A stretch of 64,000 nucleotides of DNA from Bradyrhizobium sp. WBOS07. Its GTDB lineage: Bacteria > Pseudomonadota > Alphaproteobacteria > Rhizobiales > Xanthobacteraceae. The stretch is from assembly GCF_024585165.1 (NCBI RefSeq), contig NZ_CP029008.1, positions 496,001-560,000 on the forward strand, in the 5' to 3' direction. Positions 43,904 through 53,158 of this stretch are shown piece by piece (within the stretch, counting starts at the first letter, position 1; the number at the start of each line of letters is the position of its first letter). The translations under genes were made by a program, and so were the position numbers. The notes under the pieces were generated by a model. That model did not search any database. It was given only the letters and a program-made list of their open reading frames with translations, and was not told the DNA's origin.

Positions 43904-44674
43904 ATGCAGGCGCGCAGATATGCGGGCGGGGTTGACGGCAACCGGTCGCTCGAACGAGGGATCGAGATCCTCCGGGCGTTCCGTCCCGGCGTCGACACGC
44001 TGGGCAACGGCGAGATCGCGGAGCGATGCGGCCTGCCGCGATCGACGGTCAGCCGGCTGACACGAACGCTGGTCAATTCCGGCATGCTCGACGAAGTCCG
44101 CAGCGAGCGGGCCTACCGCCTGGCCGCGTCGGTCGTCAGCATCGGCCACGCGATGCGGACGGGATCACCCGTTCTCAACGCGATCGGGCCGATGATGCGG
44201 GCCGAATCGGCGAGGCGCCGGCTCAACGTCGGGCTAGCGACCGCGGATCGCACCATGATGGTCTATCTGGAATCGATCCGCTACAGCACGCGCGCGGCGC
44301 TGCGCAACGTGGTCGCCGGCCAGCAGGTCCCGATGGAGTTGACGTCGCTCGGCCGCGCCTACCTCGCCGGTATTGCAGAGGCCGAGCGCGAGCGGTTGCT
44401 GAAGCAGTTCAAGCGGCGCAGCACGGCCGCCACCAGGGCGCTGCTCGCGGACGTCAGGAGATCGATCGGCTCCGTCGAACGCGACGGCTATTGCGCCGTG
44501 TCCTGGCAGCCCGCCGTGCTCGCCGTCGCAACGCCCATCGTGCTGCCCGGGCTTCCGGTCTACGCCCTCAACATGAGCCTGCAGAATGTCGACCGGTCCG
44601 ATGCGCTGGCGAGCGAACTCGGCGCGTACCTCAACGCCTTTGCAGCGAAGTGCAAGGACGTGCTGGCGGGCTGA
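43904..44674 (+). CDS. IclR-family transcriptional regulator
   Basis: The product (256 residues from ATG 43904) has a winged-helix N-terminus (SLERGIEILRAFRPGVDTLG, then GLPRSTVSRLTRTLVNSGML) and an IclR effector domain with LNVGLATADRTMMVYLESIR and DGYCAVSWQPAVLAVATPIV. It is divergent from and probably regulates the hydratase-synthetase-Bug operon. The start is uncertain: 43877 (GTG) and 43883 (ATG) are in frame, but both lie in or directly after the operator and lack a ribosome site; GGAG precedes 43904. Confidence 0.85.
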   Translation: MQARRYAGGVDGNRSLERGIEILRAFRPGVDTLGNGEIAERCGLPRSTVSRLTRTLVNSGMLDEVRSERAYRLAASVVSIGHAMRTGSPVLNAIGPMMRAESARRRLNVGLATADRTMMVYLESIRYSTRAALRNVVAGQQVPMELTSLGRAYLAGIAEAERERLLKQFKRRSTAATRALLADVRRSIGSVERDGYCAVSWQPAVLAVATPIVLPGLPVYALNMSLQNVDRSDALASELGAYLNAFAAKCKDVLAG

Positions 44675-44684
44675 ACCGACGCCC

Positions 44685-45587
44685 CTACAGCTTTCCATAG
44701 ACTCGCGCGGCGACCGCCTTGAGGCGCTCGACCGAGCCGGACTCCGGATGCGGCTTGACCGGCGCGAACAGGATCGAAGCCTGCCTGCCGTTCTTCCAGA
44801 CGTAGATATTGACGGCGTTGCCGTTGCCCTTGGTGCAGGAATGCTCGCCGAACGCTTCAGCGCCGAGCTCGGGTATCGCCACGTGCTTGCAGGGACCCGC
44901 GCGCTTCATCATGCCGATGGCGGTGTCGCGCGAGGTCGCGATCACCGCGATGGTCATGGTGTTGGCCTCGCGGTCGAACATCATGCAGCTGCCCGCGCCG
45001 GTCCGCTGCACCGTCAGCGTGCTCGCGTCGAGAAAGCCGTCGGCATCGGCGGCCGTGAGCCACTCGCAATTGCCGAAGCGCTCGCTGCTCTTGCTCACGC
45101 TTCCGACGGCAATGCGCGCGGCTTCGGTGAGCGGTCCGAGCAGCGCATCGTCGGCACGCCGGCCGGTCGGATAGACGGTGAGCTGGAGAATGTAGTCGCC
45201 CGACAAGGCGACGACCGAGGCCTCCTGGCGCTCCGCGCCGGCGGCGCTCGTACCGCCCCGGCCTTCGTCGCCGATCCCCGTCACTGCGCTCAGCTTCATG
45301 CGCTCGGCCAGCGTCTTGACGAAGGTGGCGTACAATTCCCTGGCACGGTCTTTGTCGGGATTGCGGAACACGGAGAGCATCATCGTGTCGCCGCGCCCGG
45401 CCTGGTAGATGCAGCCGCGGCCGTCCTGATTGGAGATCAGCGACCATTTGAGCGCCGGCATCGCGCGGGCGAGCTCCTGGGCGCTGATGAACGGGCAGGT
45501 TTCCGCCGCGCGCGCGGGGAGCAGCGAAGCGGCTGCGATTCCAAGGAACAAGACGAGGCGGGAGAAGAGATGATGGATAGTGCGCAT
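44685..45587 (-). CDS. secreted protein with two related Cys-containing domains
   Basis: The 300-residue product has a signal peptide (MRTIHHLFSRLVLFLGIAAA, cut after LLPARA) and what looks like a duplicated domain: CPFISAQELARAMPALKWSL with GRGCIYQAGRGD, and NCEWLTAADADGFLDASTLT with GSCMMFDREANT. Each carries a matching Cys pair. This resembles the DUF3558-like pattern of secreted proteins, but I am not certain of the family. It converges on the IclR gene with ten bases between them. Confidence 0.65.
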   Translation of the reverse strand: MRTIHHLFSRLVLFLGIAAASLLPARAAETCPFISAQELARAMPALKWSLISNQDGRGCIYQAGRGDTMMLSVFRNPDKDRARELYATFVKTLAERMKLSAVTGIGDEGRGGTSAAGAERQEASVVALSGDYILQLTVYPTGRRADDALLGPLTEAARIAVGSVSKSSERFGNCEWLTAADADGFLDASTLTVQRTGAGSCMMFDREANTMTIAVIATSRDTAIGMMKRAGPCKHVAIPELGAEAFGEHSCTKGNGNAVNIYVWKNGRQASILFAPVKPHPESGSVERLKAVAARVYGKL

Positions 45588-45653
45588 CGGACGAACTTAC
45601 TATCGAAACGGCGCGCCCGACGAGATGAAACTGAGAAGCTACACAAAATCCTG

Positions 45654-47519
45654 TTACGCAGCCCCCGGTGCCTTCGCCACCGTCAGGTCCATTAGGAACT
45701 GCTCCATGAGCGGCTTGTTGCCAAACCGGCGATAGGAACGCTCTGCCTCCAGCGAAAATGTCGGTTGGGCCGCTACCAGGTTTGCCATCGTCAGCTGCGC
45801 CGCTGCGATGTCGCCGCGCCGCCCTAATAGCGCAGCCTGGATGAGCAGGCAGTTGGCATCGCGCGGCGCCCTTACAAGGCATTCGGAGATCACGGCGGCC
45901 GACTCGTCGCGACGATCAGCGGCGTAAAGGGCCTGGCCATGCACATAGGCGTAATATTCCGGCGCCATGGGATGAAGGCGACGTGCCCGCTCGGCATTGG
46001 CAACGGCGTCCGCGTAGTCCCCGAAACGGACTTGCGCTTTTGCCAATGCCATCATGCTATCCGGGTCATTGGGATTCAGTTCGACGGCGCGCTTGGCGGC
46101 CTGCAAGCCGCCCGCATAGTCGCCCTGCACCGCCAGCCCGAAGCTGATCACCTGATAGCCGAGCGAGAGATTGGGATCGAGGCGCACAGCCTGGCGCGCT
46201 TCGCTGAGACCTAGTTCCAGCTCATGCGCTGTCGCCCGGCCGTTCGACCTCCTGGCCACATCCGCGATGTAAGTGAGAGCCAAGCCCGCACGGGCGGTGG
46301 CATAGGCCGGGTCCATTTCCAGCGCGCGCTGATACATGCCGCGTGCCTCCACAAGTGCTTCCGCATCCTGGACGCCATGCCGGTATCGATGACGAGCCCG
46401 CAGGAGAAGATCGTAAGCCTGAAGGTTGTCGGTCGGACGTTGCGCGGCAGCAATGGCTTCACTTCGGCCGATATACGGCGCGAGCTGGGCGACGATTTCC
46501 GTGGTCAGCTCGCTTTGTACCGTGAAGACGTCGGCAACCTGCCTGTCGAAGCTGCGCGACCAAAGGTGCGCGCCCGATTTCACGTCGATCAGCTGCGCCG
46601 AGACGCGAAGCCGGTCCCCCTCGCGGCGCGCGCTGCCTTCTACCACGTAGGAAACGCCCAGCTTTGCCCCGAGCTTGCGCATATCGCTTTCTTGCCCGCG
46701 CACGGCATAGGTGGAGTCGCGCGCGATGATCTGAAGCTCGGAGTTCCTTGCGAGCGCCGTGGTCACATCCTCGGTCAGCCCGTCTGCAAAGTACGACTGG
46801 TCGCCGCCCATGGCCGCAAAGGGCATGACCGCAACTGACGGCCGCGGGTCGGCGCGGGTCTGGTCGAACAACAGGGCGGCCGGGAGCCGGCTGACCATTG
46901 CCGCCAGGGAAAGCGGTTGGATTTGGGTGCCGATGAGGACAAGGGCTATTGCGGCGACGCCATACGACCAGCGCGCAGCGGTGCCGTGTAGAACGCGCGG
47001 GATTTTTCGCCAGCGAGACCACGAGGATTGCGCGCGCCGTACCCGGTAGACATTAAGACGCTCGGGAATGTTTTTGGCGCGCCTGCGGCCCACACGCGCG
47101 AACACCTCGCCGCGATTGCGGTCTGCGGCCATGACGACAGCGCCGCTGACAAAGATGCTGCCGGGATCGGCCATCGCCTCAAGCCGTGTGGCGACATTGA
47201 CGCCGTCGCCGTACATATCGCCATTATCCTCGATGACATCACCGAGGTTGATGCCTATGCGCAGCTCAAACGGGGCGTTGTCGAACCCATGCTGGATGGC
47301 AGTGCCCGCATCAACGGCTTCGTTGACGCTGGGAAACATTGCCAGAAAGCCGTCCCCGGTCATCTTGAAGATGCGTCCGCCATGCTGCGCGACCGTGGGC
47401 TCGATCAGATTGTCGAAGACCGTGCGCAGCTCTTTATAGGTGGAGGCCTCGTTTTCGGCCATCATCAGGCTGTAGCTGACGATGTCGGCGGCCATGATCG
47501 CGGCGAGCTTGCGTTCCAT
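45654..47519 (-). CDS. class III adenylate/guanylate cyclase with TolB-like and TPR regions
   Basis: The 621-residue protein has an N-terminal cyclase domain (about 1-165; metal-binding Asp in MAADIVSYSLMM and in KMTGDGFLAMF, and YGDGVNVATRLEAM), one membrane helix near 205-225 (YGVAAIALVLIGTQIQ), a TolB-like segment (FADGLTEDVTTALARNSELQ) and C-terminal TPR repeats. The metal Asp, Lys and Asn/Arg pattern is intact, so it should be active. The same architecture is common in Bradyrhizobium in many copies. The start at 47519 begins MERKLAAIM. Confidence 0.87.
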   Translation of the reverse strand: MERKLAAIMAADIVSYSLMMAENEASTYKELRTVFDNLIEPTVAQHGGRIFKMTGDGFLAMFPSVNEAVDAGTAIQHGFDNAPFELRIGINLGDVIEDNGDMYGDGVNVATRLEAMADPGSIFVSGAVVMAADRNRGEVFARVGRRRAKNIPERLNVYRVRRAQSSWSRWRKIPRVLHGTAARWSYGVAAIALVLIGTQIQPLSLAAMVSRLPAALLFDQTRADPRPSVAVMPFAAMGGDQSYFADGLTEDVTTALARNSELQIIARDSTYAVRGQESDMRKLGAKLGVSYVVEGSARREGDRLRVSAQLIDVKSGAHLWSRSFDRQVADVFTVQSELTTEIVAQLAPYIGRSEAIAAAQRPTDNLQAYDLLLRARHRYRHGVQDAEALVEARGMYQRALEMDPAYATARAGLALTYIADVARRSNGRATAHELELGLSEARQAVRLDPNLSLGYQVISFGLAVQGDYAGGLQAAKRAVELNPNDPDSMMALAKAQVRFGDYADAVANAERARRLHPMAPEYYAYVHGQALYAADRRDESAAVISECLVRAPRDANCLLIQAALLGRRGDIAAAQLTMANLVAAQPTFSLEAERSYRRFGNKPLMEQFLMDLTVAKAPGAA

Positions 47520-47886
47520 CAACGGTTTCCCTGTGCAGGGGCCAAGCACGAACTGGCATTGCGGACATTCGACGCCAGCTTGAAACTAAACCGTCCGACC
47601 CGCATGCGGGTATCAACACAGCTCATATGTGCGTGAGTGACGAGCCCCCTCCCGGCGGCGTCCAGGCAGCGGCCCTCCGCGCATACGGCTGATCCTGAGT
47701 TTCCCTGCGGGTTCCCAGGGAGGAGAAACGGCGGCTGCTAACGTTCGCAGCTCCATACCGACGCGGCGCGCAGGGGAACGCTTCGAACGTCCCCCGCCGA
47801 TATGCGCAGGTTGATGCTCCATCCACACAATGAGCGGCTGCAGCTCATGGTGGTGAGGCCGGCGCCGGATCAACGCCGGGCCGACG
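47520..47886. other. intergenic region without recognised gene
   Basis: Open frames here are short, in mixed frames and without ribosome sites. The sequence contains a G/C-rich set of partial palindromes but no clear promoter, RNA or repeat that I can name. Confidence 0.4.
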
Positions 47887-48243
47887 TCACTGCCCCTGAT
47901 ATTCGGCCCAGCAATCCGCCGTTTCATAGACGCGGACTGCTGAGAGCTGCGAGAGGCTCGGCTGCAACCGGTCCCAGATCCAGATCGCGATGTTCTCGGC
48001 GGTCGGGTTCTCCAGCCCTTTGACCTCGTTCAGGCAGCGGTGGTCCAGCGCCTCCAGGATGTCGGCGAAGCACTTTTCGATATCGAAGAAATCGGCGACG
48101 AAGCCGGTGTGCGGGTCGACCGGCCCGTCCAGCTGGACCTCGACCCGGTAGGAATGTCCATGCAGCCGGCGGCATCGATGGGTCTCGGGCACGTTCGGCA
48201 GCCGATGCGCCGCCTCGAACTTGAACGCCTGCGATATCTTCAT
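47887..48243 (-). CDS. queD: 6-carboxy-5,6,7,8-tetrahydropterin synthase
   Basis: The 118-residue enzyme converts 7,8-dihydroneopterin triphosphate to 6-carboxytetrahydropterin in queuosine synthesis. The zinc His residues are His13 (FEAAHRLPNV), His28 and His30 (CRRLHGHSYRV); the catalytic Cys24 is in the same segment. Downstream are DFFDIEKCFADILEALDHRC and the PTAENIAIWIWDRL motif. The start follows GAGGAGCGGA; the longer frame reaching into the tRNA is wrong. No other que genes are in the window. Confidence 0.93.
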   Translation of the reverse strand: MKISQAFKFEAAHRLPNVPETHRCRRLHGHSYRVEVQLDGPVDPHTGFVADFFDIEKCFADILEALDHRCLNEVKGLENPTAENIAIWIWDRLQPSLSQLSAVRVYETADCWAEYQGQ

Positions 48244-48325
48244 TCCGCTCCTCACACGGCGAAGCCATCCGGTCTCGGCCCGTCTGGCGACCAGATGCTG
48301 CTTTGTCCTGACCTTCGTCGAAGAA

Positions 48326-48402
48326 TGGCGCGCCCGGAACGATTCGAACGTCCGACCCTCAGATTCGTAGTCTGATGCTCTATCCAGCTGAGCTACGGGC
48401 GC
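48326..48402 (-). tRNA. tRNA-Arg (anticodon ACG)
   Basis: The reverse strand folds as a 77-base tRNA: acceptor GCGCCCG pairs with CGGGCGC, the D-arm has the AGCTCAGCTGGATAGAGC pattern, the anticodon stem-loop is CAGA-CTACGAA-TCTG with anticodon ACG, and the T-arm contains GTTCGAATC. The 3' CCA is encoded. Confidence 0.97.
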
Positions 48403-48547
48403 GTGTTTCGCAAACAGCGCGGGCATAGCCCGCGACGCAGCCCCCGGCGGAGCCGGAGGGGGTGCGAAAGAGCGCTCTGACTAACCGCTCTTGTCCCGAT
48501 TGGCAAGGTCCGGGATGGGGAGATTTTTGCGGATCTTCACTCATCTC

Positions 48548-48650
48548 CCGTCATCCCGGGGCGACGCGAAGCGGCGAGCCCGGAATCCATAACCACCAGC
48601 CGGGGTTATGGATTCCGGGCCTGGCCCTTCGGGCCATCCCGAAATGACGG
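48548..48650. repeat. palindromic intergenic repeat, CCATAACC-core type
   Basis: Outer arms are CCGTCAT and ATGACGG; inner arms include GGAATCCATAACC and GGTTATGGATTCC. It would form a long hairpin in DNA or RNA. It lies between the tRNA and the sensor kinase. Confidence 0.85.
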
Positions 48651-48687
48651 AAGCAGTGAAATTGCCGCCCACTCGGCCGCTGGCCGA

Positions 48688-50181
48688 CTAGGCCCGCTGC
48701 CGCTCGTTGCGGATGGAGAGCAGCTCCACGGGGCGGTCGGGGATGACGATGCGGAAGGTGGCGCCGATGGTGCCTTCGACCAGGTGGATCTCGCCGCCAT
48801 GGGCGCGAACCAGCTCGGCGGCGATGGCAAGGCCAAGGCCGCTGCCGCCGGGGCGGCCCGAGGTCTGGAACGCCTCGAACAGGCGCTCCCGCGTCTTCGG
48901 GGGCACGCCGGGACCGGTGTCGGAGACCTCGAGAATCGCCACCGCGCCTTCGCGCTTTCCGGTGATCCGGATCTGCTGCGGACCGCCGTCGCCGGTGGAA
49001 TGACTTTCCAGCGCCTGGGCGGCGTTGCGGACGAGGTTGAGCAGAACCCGGAACAGCTGGTCGGGATCGGCATCGACCGCCAGCCCGCGCTCAATTGCGG
49101 CAACCCAGGCGATCGAGGCGTCGGAGGCGAGGCCTGCGGTCTCGCGCACCTCCAGCACGACCGGCTCGATCAGGATCATGCGGCGGTCGGGCGCGGCCTC
49201 CTGGGCACGGCCGTAGGACAGCGTGGACTGGCAGAAGGCGATGGCACGCTCGAGCGAGCGCACCAGCTTGGGCGCAAAGCGCTGCACCCGGGGATCCGGC
49301 ACGCTGGCGAGCTGGTCCGACAGCAGCTGGGCCGAGGCCAGCAGGTTGCGCAGATCGTGGTTGATCTTGGACACGGCCAGACCGAGGGCGGCGAGCCGGC
49401 TCTTCTGATGCAGCATCGACATCAGATCGCGCTGCATGTCCGACAATTCACGCTCGGCGACCCCGATCTCGTCGCTGCGTTGGCTCGGCACGATGATTCC
49501 CGCCGAGCTTTCGGGATTCTCGTGGAAGCCGACCAGGCTCGCGGTCAGCCGCCGCATCGGACGCACGAAGAGATAATGAAGCGCGAGATAGACGAGGCCG
49601 GCGGTCAGCGCCGCGATGATCAGCGCGACCACCACGAGGTTGCGGGAGAAACGGTACATCTGCTGCCGCAGCGGCAGCTCGTCGGTGACGACCTCCATGA
49701 ACTGGGCCGTGCCGACACCGGGCCCGACGATCCGGATGGCCTGGTTGCCGGTCTCCAGCATCATCCGGAACGAGCCGGTGATCGCCTCCCATGCCGTCAT
49801 GTCGCGCAGGTCGATGTCATGCTCGATGGTGGCGGGAAGGTTGTCGCTGGCGAGCAGTCGGCGCTGCTGGCCCATCTTGATGGCAACCGCGCGGGCATTG
49901 ATGCTCTTGAGGATCTGGCGCGACAGCGAATCGGGAACCATGCCGAGCGGCGCGGCATCCAGCACCAGCGCCGCCGTGTTGGCCGCCGCGACGCGGTCGT
50001 TCAGCCGGTTGACCCAGAAATTGGCAATGGCGGGCACATAGAGCAGGACCGCCGCGATCATCACCAGGGGAACGGTCAGGAGCAGCAGCTTGCCCGACAG
50101 CCCGAGGCCGCCGCGGGAGCGCATCACCGGCTGCTCCGGCTGATCCTGATCCTGGATCGGCTGGCGGTCTGTCGCTGCCAC
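48688..50181 (-). CDS. membrane sensor histidine kinase with HAMP domain
   Basis: The 497-residue kinase has a membrane helix at about 30-52, a periplasmic region of about 130 residues, a second helix (about 185-208, NLVVVALIIAALTAGLVYLA), a HAMP linker, the phosphoacceptor in KINHDLRNLLASAQLLSDQ and an HATPase domain with NLVRNAAQALESH (N box), DTGPGVPP (G1) and GGSGLGLAIAAELV (G2). The HisKA motif has N-H-D-L-R-N rather than H-E, seen in some alphaproteobacterial kinases. No response regulator gene is adjacent. Confidence 0.9.
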   Translation of the reverse strand: MAATDRQPIQDQDQPEQPVMRSRGGLGLSGKLLLLTVPLVMIAAVLLYVPAIANFWVNRLNDRVAAANTAALVLDAAPLGMVPDSLSRQILKSINARAVAIKMGQQRRLLASDNLPATIEHDIDLRDMTAWEAITGSFRMMLETGNQAIRIVGPGVGTAQFMEVVTDELPLRQQMYRFSRNLVVVALIIAALTAGLVYLALHYLFVRPMRRLTASLVGFHENPESSAGIIVPSQRSDEIGVAERELSDMQRDLMSMLHQKSRLAALGLAVSKINHDLRNLLASAQLLSDQLASVPDPRVQRFAPKLVRSLERAIAFCQSTLSYGRAQEAAPDRRMILIEPVVLEVRETAGLASDASIAWVAAIERGLAVDADPDQLFRVLLNLVRNAAQALESHSTGDGGPQQIRITGKREGAVAILEVSDTGPGVPPKTRERLFEAFQTSGRPGGSGLGLAIAAELVRAHGGEIHLVEGTIGATFRIVIPDRPVELLSIRNERQRA

Positions 50182-50374
50182 GAAAATCGCCCTCGCTGCC
50201 TGGCGGGTGAAGGATTGGCGGTAGAAGGATGCGACCCGAGCCCGGTTCGGTCAAATTACAGATCGCTAATCTGCCGAGGTGGGATGTAGGCGCTGATATC
50301 GCTACTCGCCACCTCAAGGGTTAAAAACCCCGCACAAACAGCGATATTCACGAAAATCGCGCGCTTGTGCGGCG

Positions 50375-50403
50375 TTGACGAAAACAAGGCGCTCGCTTAT
50401 AAG
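50375..50403 (+). promoter_or_regulatory. sigma70-type promoter of rpmH
   Basis: TTGACG at 50375-50380 is followed after 17 bases by TATAAG at 50398-50403. This is a good housekeeping promoter, 141 bases upstream of the rpmH start. Confidence 0.7.
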
Positions 50404-50544
50404 CCGCGCAAATTGTCCGCGATGACCCGGTGCGACACCGGGAGCGGCTCTCTTGGGGCCGGAAAAGGGCCCGTTTTGGGCCGCATCTTCCGGACTTTAC
50501 CATCAATTCTACAGGCAAATTGCCCGGTCAGCGGAGAAAAACCC

Positions 50545-50679
50545 GTGAAGCGGACTTATCAACCCAGCAAACTGGTGCGCAAGCGCCGTCACGGTTTCCG
50601 TGCCCGTCTCGCCACTGCCGGCGGCCGCAAGGTTCTCGCCGCCCGCCGCGCGCGCGGTCGCAAGCGTCTGAGCGCCTGA
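50545..50679 (+). CDS. rpmH: 50S ribosomal protein L34
   Basis: The 44-residue product [20 protein letters not shown], then [14 protein letters not shown], is typical L34, one of the smallest and most basic proteins of the large subunit. The start is GTG at 50545, with a GGAG upstream. An upstream extension in the same frame is only leader sequence that contains the promoter. It heads the conserved rpmH-rnpA-yidC-engB order. Confidence 0.95.
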   Translation: MKRTYQPSKLVRKRRHGFRARLATAGGRKVLAARRARGRKRLSA

Positions 50680-50705
50680 GCCAGACCCCCTTTTGGGATT
50701 TCATC

Positions 50706-51107
50706 ATGGATCGGCTGAGGCAGCGGGCGGATTTCCTCGCCGTTGCCAATGGCGCGCGGGTGAACAATCCTGCGTTCGTCCTGCAAAGCCTTGACCGTCG
50801 AAGTCTTGCCCGCGATGACGACGGCCCGGTCCGGATCGGCTTCACCGTCACCAAAAAGAACGGCAACGCCCCCGAGCGCAATCGCATCCGGCGCCGGCTT
50901 CGCGAATTGGTGAAGCGGCTCGATCCGGTATCGATGCAACCCCATCATGATTATGTGCTGGTCGGCCGAAGGGACGCGCTCTCGCGCCCCTTCGCGACCA
51001 TGCTCGACGATCTGCGCATAGCGTTCACGAAGCCCGCGCGGCATACGGCCAAAGCGCGCGGCCACAGGCCGGGTCCCTCCGCAGCGACCAGCCGCAAACC
51101 AGATTGA
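50706..51107 (+). CDS. rnpA: ribonuclease P protein component
   Basis: The 133-residue basic protein assists the RNase P RNA in cutting tRNA 5' leaders. It has RADFLAVANGARVNNPAFVL, the RNR motif in PERNRIRRRLRELVKRLD, and HDYVLVGRRDALSRPF. The C-terminal extension (KARGHRPGPSAATSRKPD) is longer than usual. It begins 26 bases after rpmH. Confidence 0.93.
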   Translation: MDRLRQRADFLAVANGARVNNPAFVLQSLDRRSLARDDDGPVRIGFTVTKKNGNAPERNRIRRRLRELVKRLDPVSMQPHHDYVLVGRRDALSRPFATMLDDLRIAFTKPARHTAKARGHRPGPSAATSRKPD

Positions 51108-51123
51108 TGACGAGACAATCGAG

Positions 51124-52998
51124 ATGACCGACAATCGTAACACCATCCTCGCCGTCATTCTGTCCGGCCTTGTGCTGATCGCGTGGCAATATTTCTACAA
51201 CGTGCCGCAGATGGAGAAGCAGCGCGCCCAGCAGCAGACGCAGGCCGAGCTGCAGAAAGGCAGCACGCCCCAGCCGAGCGCGTCCGCGACGCCAGGCGGC
51301 GCGCCGGCGACGCCCGGCAGCGCGCCGCAGCCCGGCGCGGCCCAGCCGTCGACGCCGGCGGTGAACCAGGTCCAGCCGGTCGTCGCCCGCGAGACCGCCA
51401 TTGCAGCCAGCCCGCGCGTGAAGATCGAGACGCCGCGGATCGTCGGCAGCATCTCGCTGAAGGGCGGCCGCATCGACGACATCGCGCTGGTGCAATATCG
51501 CGAGACGGTCGATCCGAAATCGCCGCCGATCGTCCTCTATTCGCCCTCGGGCACGGCGGAGCCCTATTACGCCGAATTCGGCTGGGTTGCGGCGACGGGC
51601 GTGACGGCGAAGATGCCGGATGCGCAGACCGTCTGGCAGCAGGAGGGCAGCGGCAGCCTGACGCCGTCGACGCCCGTGCTCCTGAAATGGGACAATGGCG
51701 ACGGCCTCACCTTCCGCCGCACTATCGCCGTCGACGACCATTATCTTTTCACGGTCAAGGACGAGGTCAACAACGTCGGCAATGCGCCTGTCACGCTCTA
51801 TCCGTTCGCGCTGATCTCGCGCCACGGCGCGCCGCAAGTTTCCGGCTATTACATCCTGCATGAAGGCCTGATCGGCTATCTCGGCGACGAGAAGCTGAAG
51901 GAATATGCCTACAAGCAGGTCGACGAAGCCAAGCAGGTGAACTTCAACAACGTCACCAATGGCTGGCTCGGCATCACCGACAAGTACTGGGCCTCGGCGC
52001 TGCTGCCCGACACCAATGCGCGCCTGCAGGCGCGGTTCTCGTCGAACCCCGTCGGCAAGGTTCACACCTATCAGACCGACTATCTGCTCGACCCCGTCAC
52101 GGTCGCGATCGGCGGCACCGCGACGGCGAACGCGCGGCTGTTCGCCGGCGCCAAGGAAGCCGGCGTGGTCGGCATCAACTTCCCGCTCGCCGGCCATGGC
52201 GGCTACAACAAGGAGCTCGGCCTCAACCATTTCGATTTGCTGATCGACTGGGGCTGGTTCCACTTCCTCACCAAGCCGATGTTCCTCGGCCTCGACTTCT
52301 TCTTCCGCTTCTTCGGCAATTTCGGCATCTCGATCCTGCTCGTCACCGTGATCGTGAAGCTGTTGTTCTTCCCGCTGGCGAACAAGTCCTACGCCTCGAT
52401 GGCGAAGATGAAGTCGGTCCAGCCGCAGCTGCTGGCGCTGAAGGAGCGCTACCCCGACGACAAGGTGAAGCAGCAGCAGGAGATGATGGAGATCTACCGC
52501 AAGGAGAAGATCAATCCGGTCGCCGGCTGTCTGCCCGTGCTGATCCAGATCCCGGTGTTCTTCGCGCTCTACAAGGTGCTGTTCGTCACCATCGAGATGC
52601 GGCACGCGCCGTTCTACGGCTGGATCAAGGACCTCTCGGCGCCGGATCCGACCAACCTGTTCAACCTGTTCGGACTGATCCCGTTCGATCCGACCACGAT
52701 TCCGGTGTTCGGCCATTACCTCGCGCTCGGCATCTGGCCGATCATCATGGGCATCACGATGTGGTTCCAGATGAAGCTGAACCCGACGCCGCCGGATCCG
52801 ACGCAGCAGATCATCTTCAACTGGATGCCGCTGATCTTCACCTTCATGCTGGCGGGCTTCCCCGCGGGCCTCGTGATCTACTGGGCCTGGAACAATCTGC
52901 TCTCGGTGGTCCAGCAGAGCTACATCATGCGCCGCAACGGCGTGAAGGTGGAGCTGTTCGACAATCTCAAGGCGACGTTCGCGCGGAAGGCGACGTAG
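51124..52998 (+). CDS. yidC: membrane protein insertase YidC
   Basis: The 624-residue insertase has an N-terminal helix (ILAVILSGLVLIAWQYFY), a Pro/Ala/Gln-rich linker (about 40-80), a large periplasmic P1 domain (about 95-365) and the five-helix insertase core (FGNFGISILLVTVIVKLLFF, ANKSYASMAKMKSVQPQLLA, and PVAGCLPVLIQIPVFFALYK). The positive residue in the groove is Lys in IVKLLFFPL, where E. coli has Arg. It starts 16 bases after rnpA and is cotranscribed. The C-terminus ends ARKAT after a basic tail. Confidence 0.96.
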   Translation: MTDNRNTILAVILSGLVLIAWQYFYNVPQMEKQRAQQQTQAELQKGSTPQPSASATPGGAPATPGSAPQPGAAQPSTPAVNQVQPVVARETAIAASPRVKIETPRIVGSISLKGGRIDDIALVQYRETVDPKSPPIVLYSPSGTAEPYYAEFGWVAATGVTAKMPDAQTVWQQEGSGSLTPSTPVLLKWDNGDGLTFRRTIAVDDHYLFTVKDEVNNVGNAPVTLYPFALISRHGAPQVSGYYILHEGLIGYLGDEKLKEYAYKQVDEAKQVNFNNVTNGWLGITDKYWASALLPDTNARLQARFSSNPVGKVHTYQTDYLLDPVTVAIGGTATANARLFAGAKEAGVVGINFPLAGHGGYNKELGLNHFDLLIDWGWFHFLTKPMFLGLDFFFRFFGNFGISILLVTVIVKLLFFPLANKSYASMAKMKSVQPQLLALKERYPDDKVKQQQEMMEIYRKEKINPVAGCLPVLIQIPVFFALYKVLFVTIEMRHAPFYGWIKDLSAPDPTNLFNLFGLIPFDPTTIPVFGHYLALGIWPIIMGITMWFQMKLNPTPPDPTQQIIFNWMPLIFTFMLAGFPAGLVIYWAWNNLLSVVQQSYIMRRNGVKVELFDNLKATFARKAT

Positions 52999-53050
52999 GT
53001 CTCCGTCAGCAGGTGTCCGCTCACGTCATGCGGCCACCATGCCTCCACAT

Positions 53051-53140
53051 CGTCATGCCCGGGCTCGTCCCGGGCATCCACGTTTTGGAAGCGCGCCCAG
53101 TCACAAGACGTGGATGACCGGGACGAGCCCGGCCATGACG
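53051..53140. repeat. palindromic intergenic repeat, ACGTGGAT-core type
   Basis: CGTCATGCCCGGGCTCGTCC with ATCCACG on one side pairs with CGTGGATGACCGGGACGAGC and CATGACG on the other. It lies between yidC and engB. Confidence 0.85.
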
Positions 53141-53158
53141 AAAGGATAGAGTCTTCGC

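Noticed and set aside
48548..48650. Repeat considered as terminator of the sensor-kinase transcript
   Set aside because: No T-run follows the stem on the kinase strand, and the same element recurs between unrelated genes, so it is a repeat family; a secondary role in transcript ends cannot be excluded.
51025..52716. Long reverse-strand open frame over yidC
   Set aside because: Antisense to yidC; no start signal and shadow-type composition.
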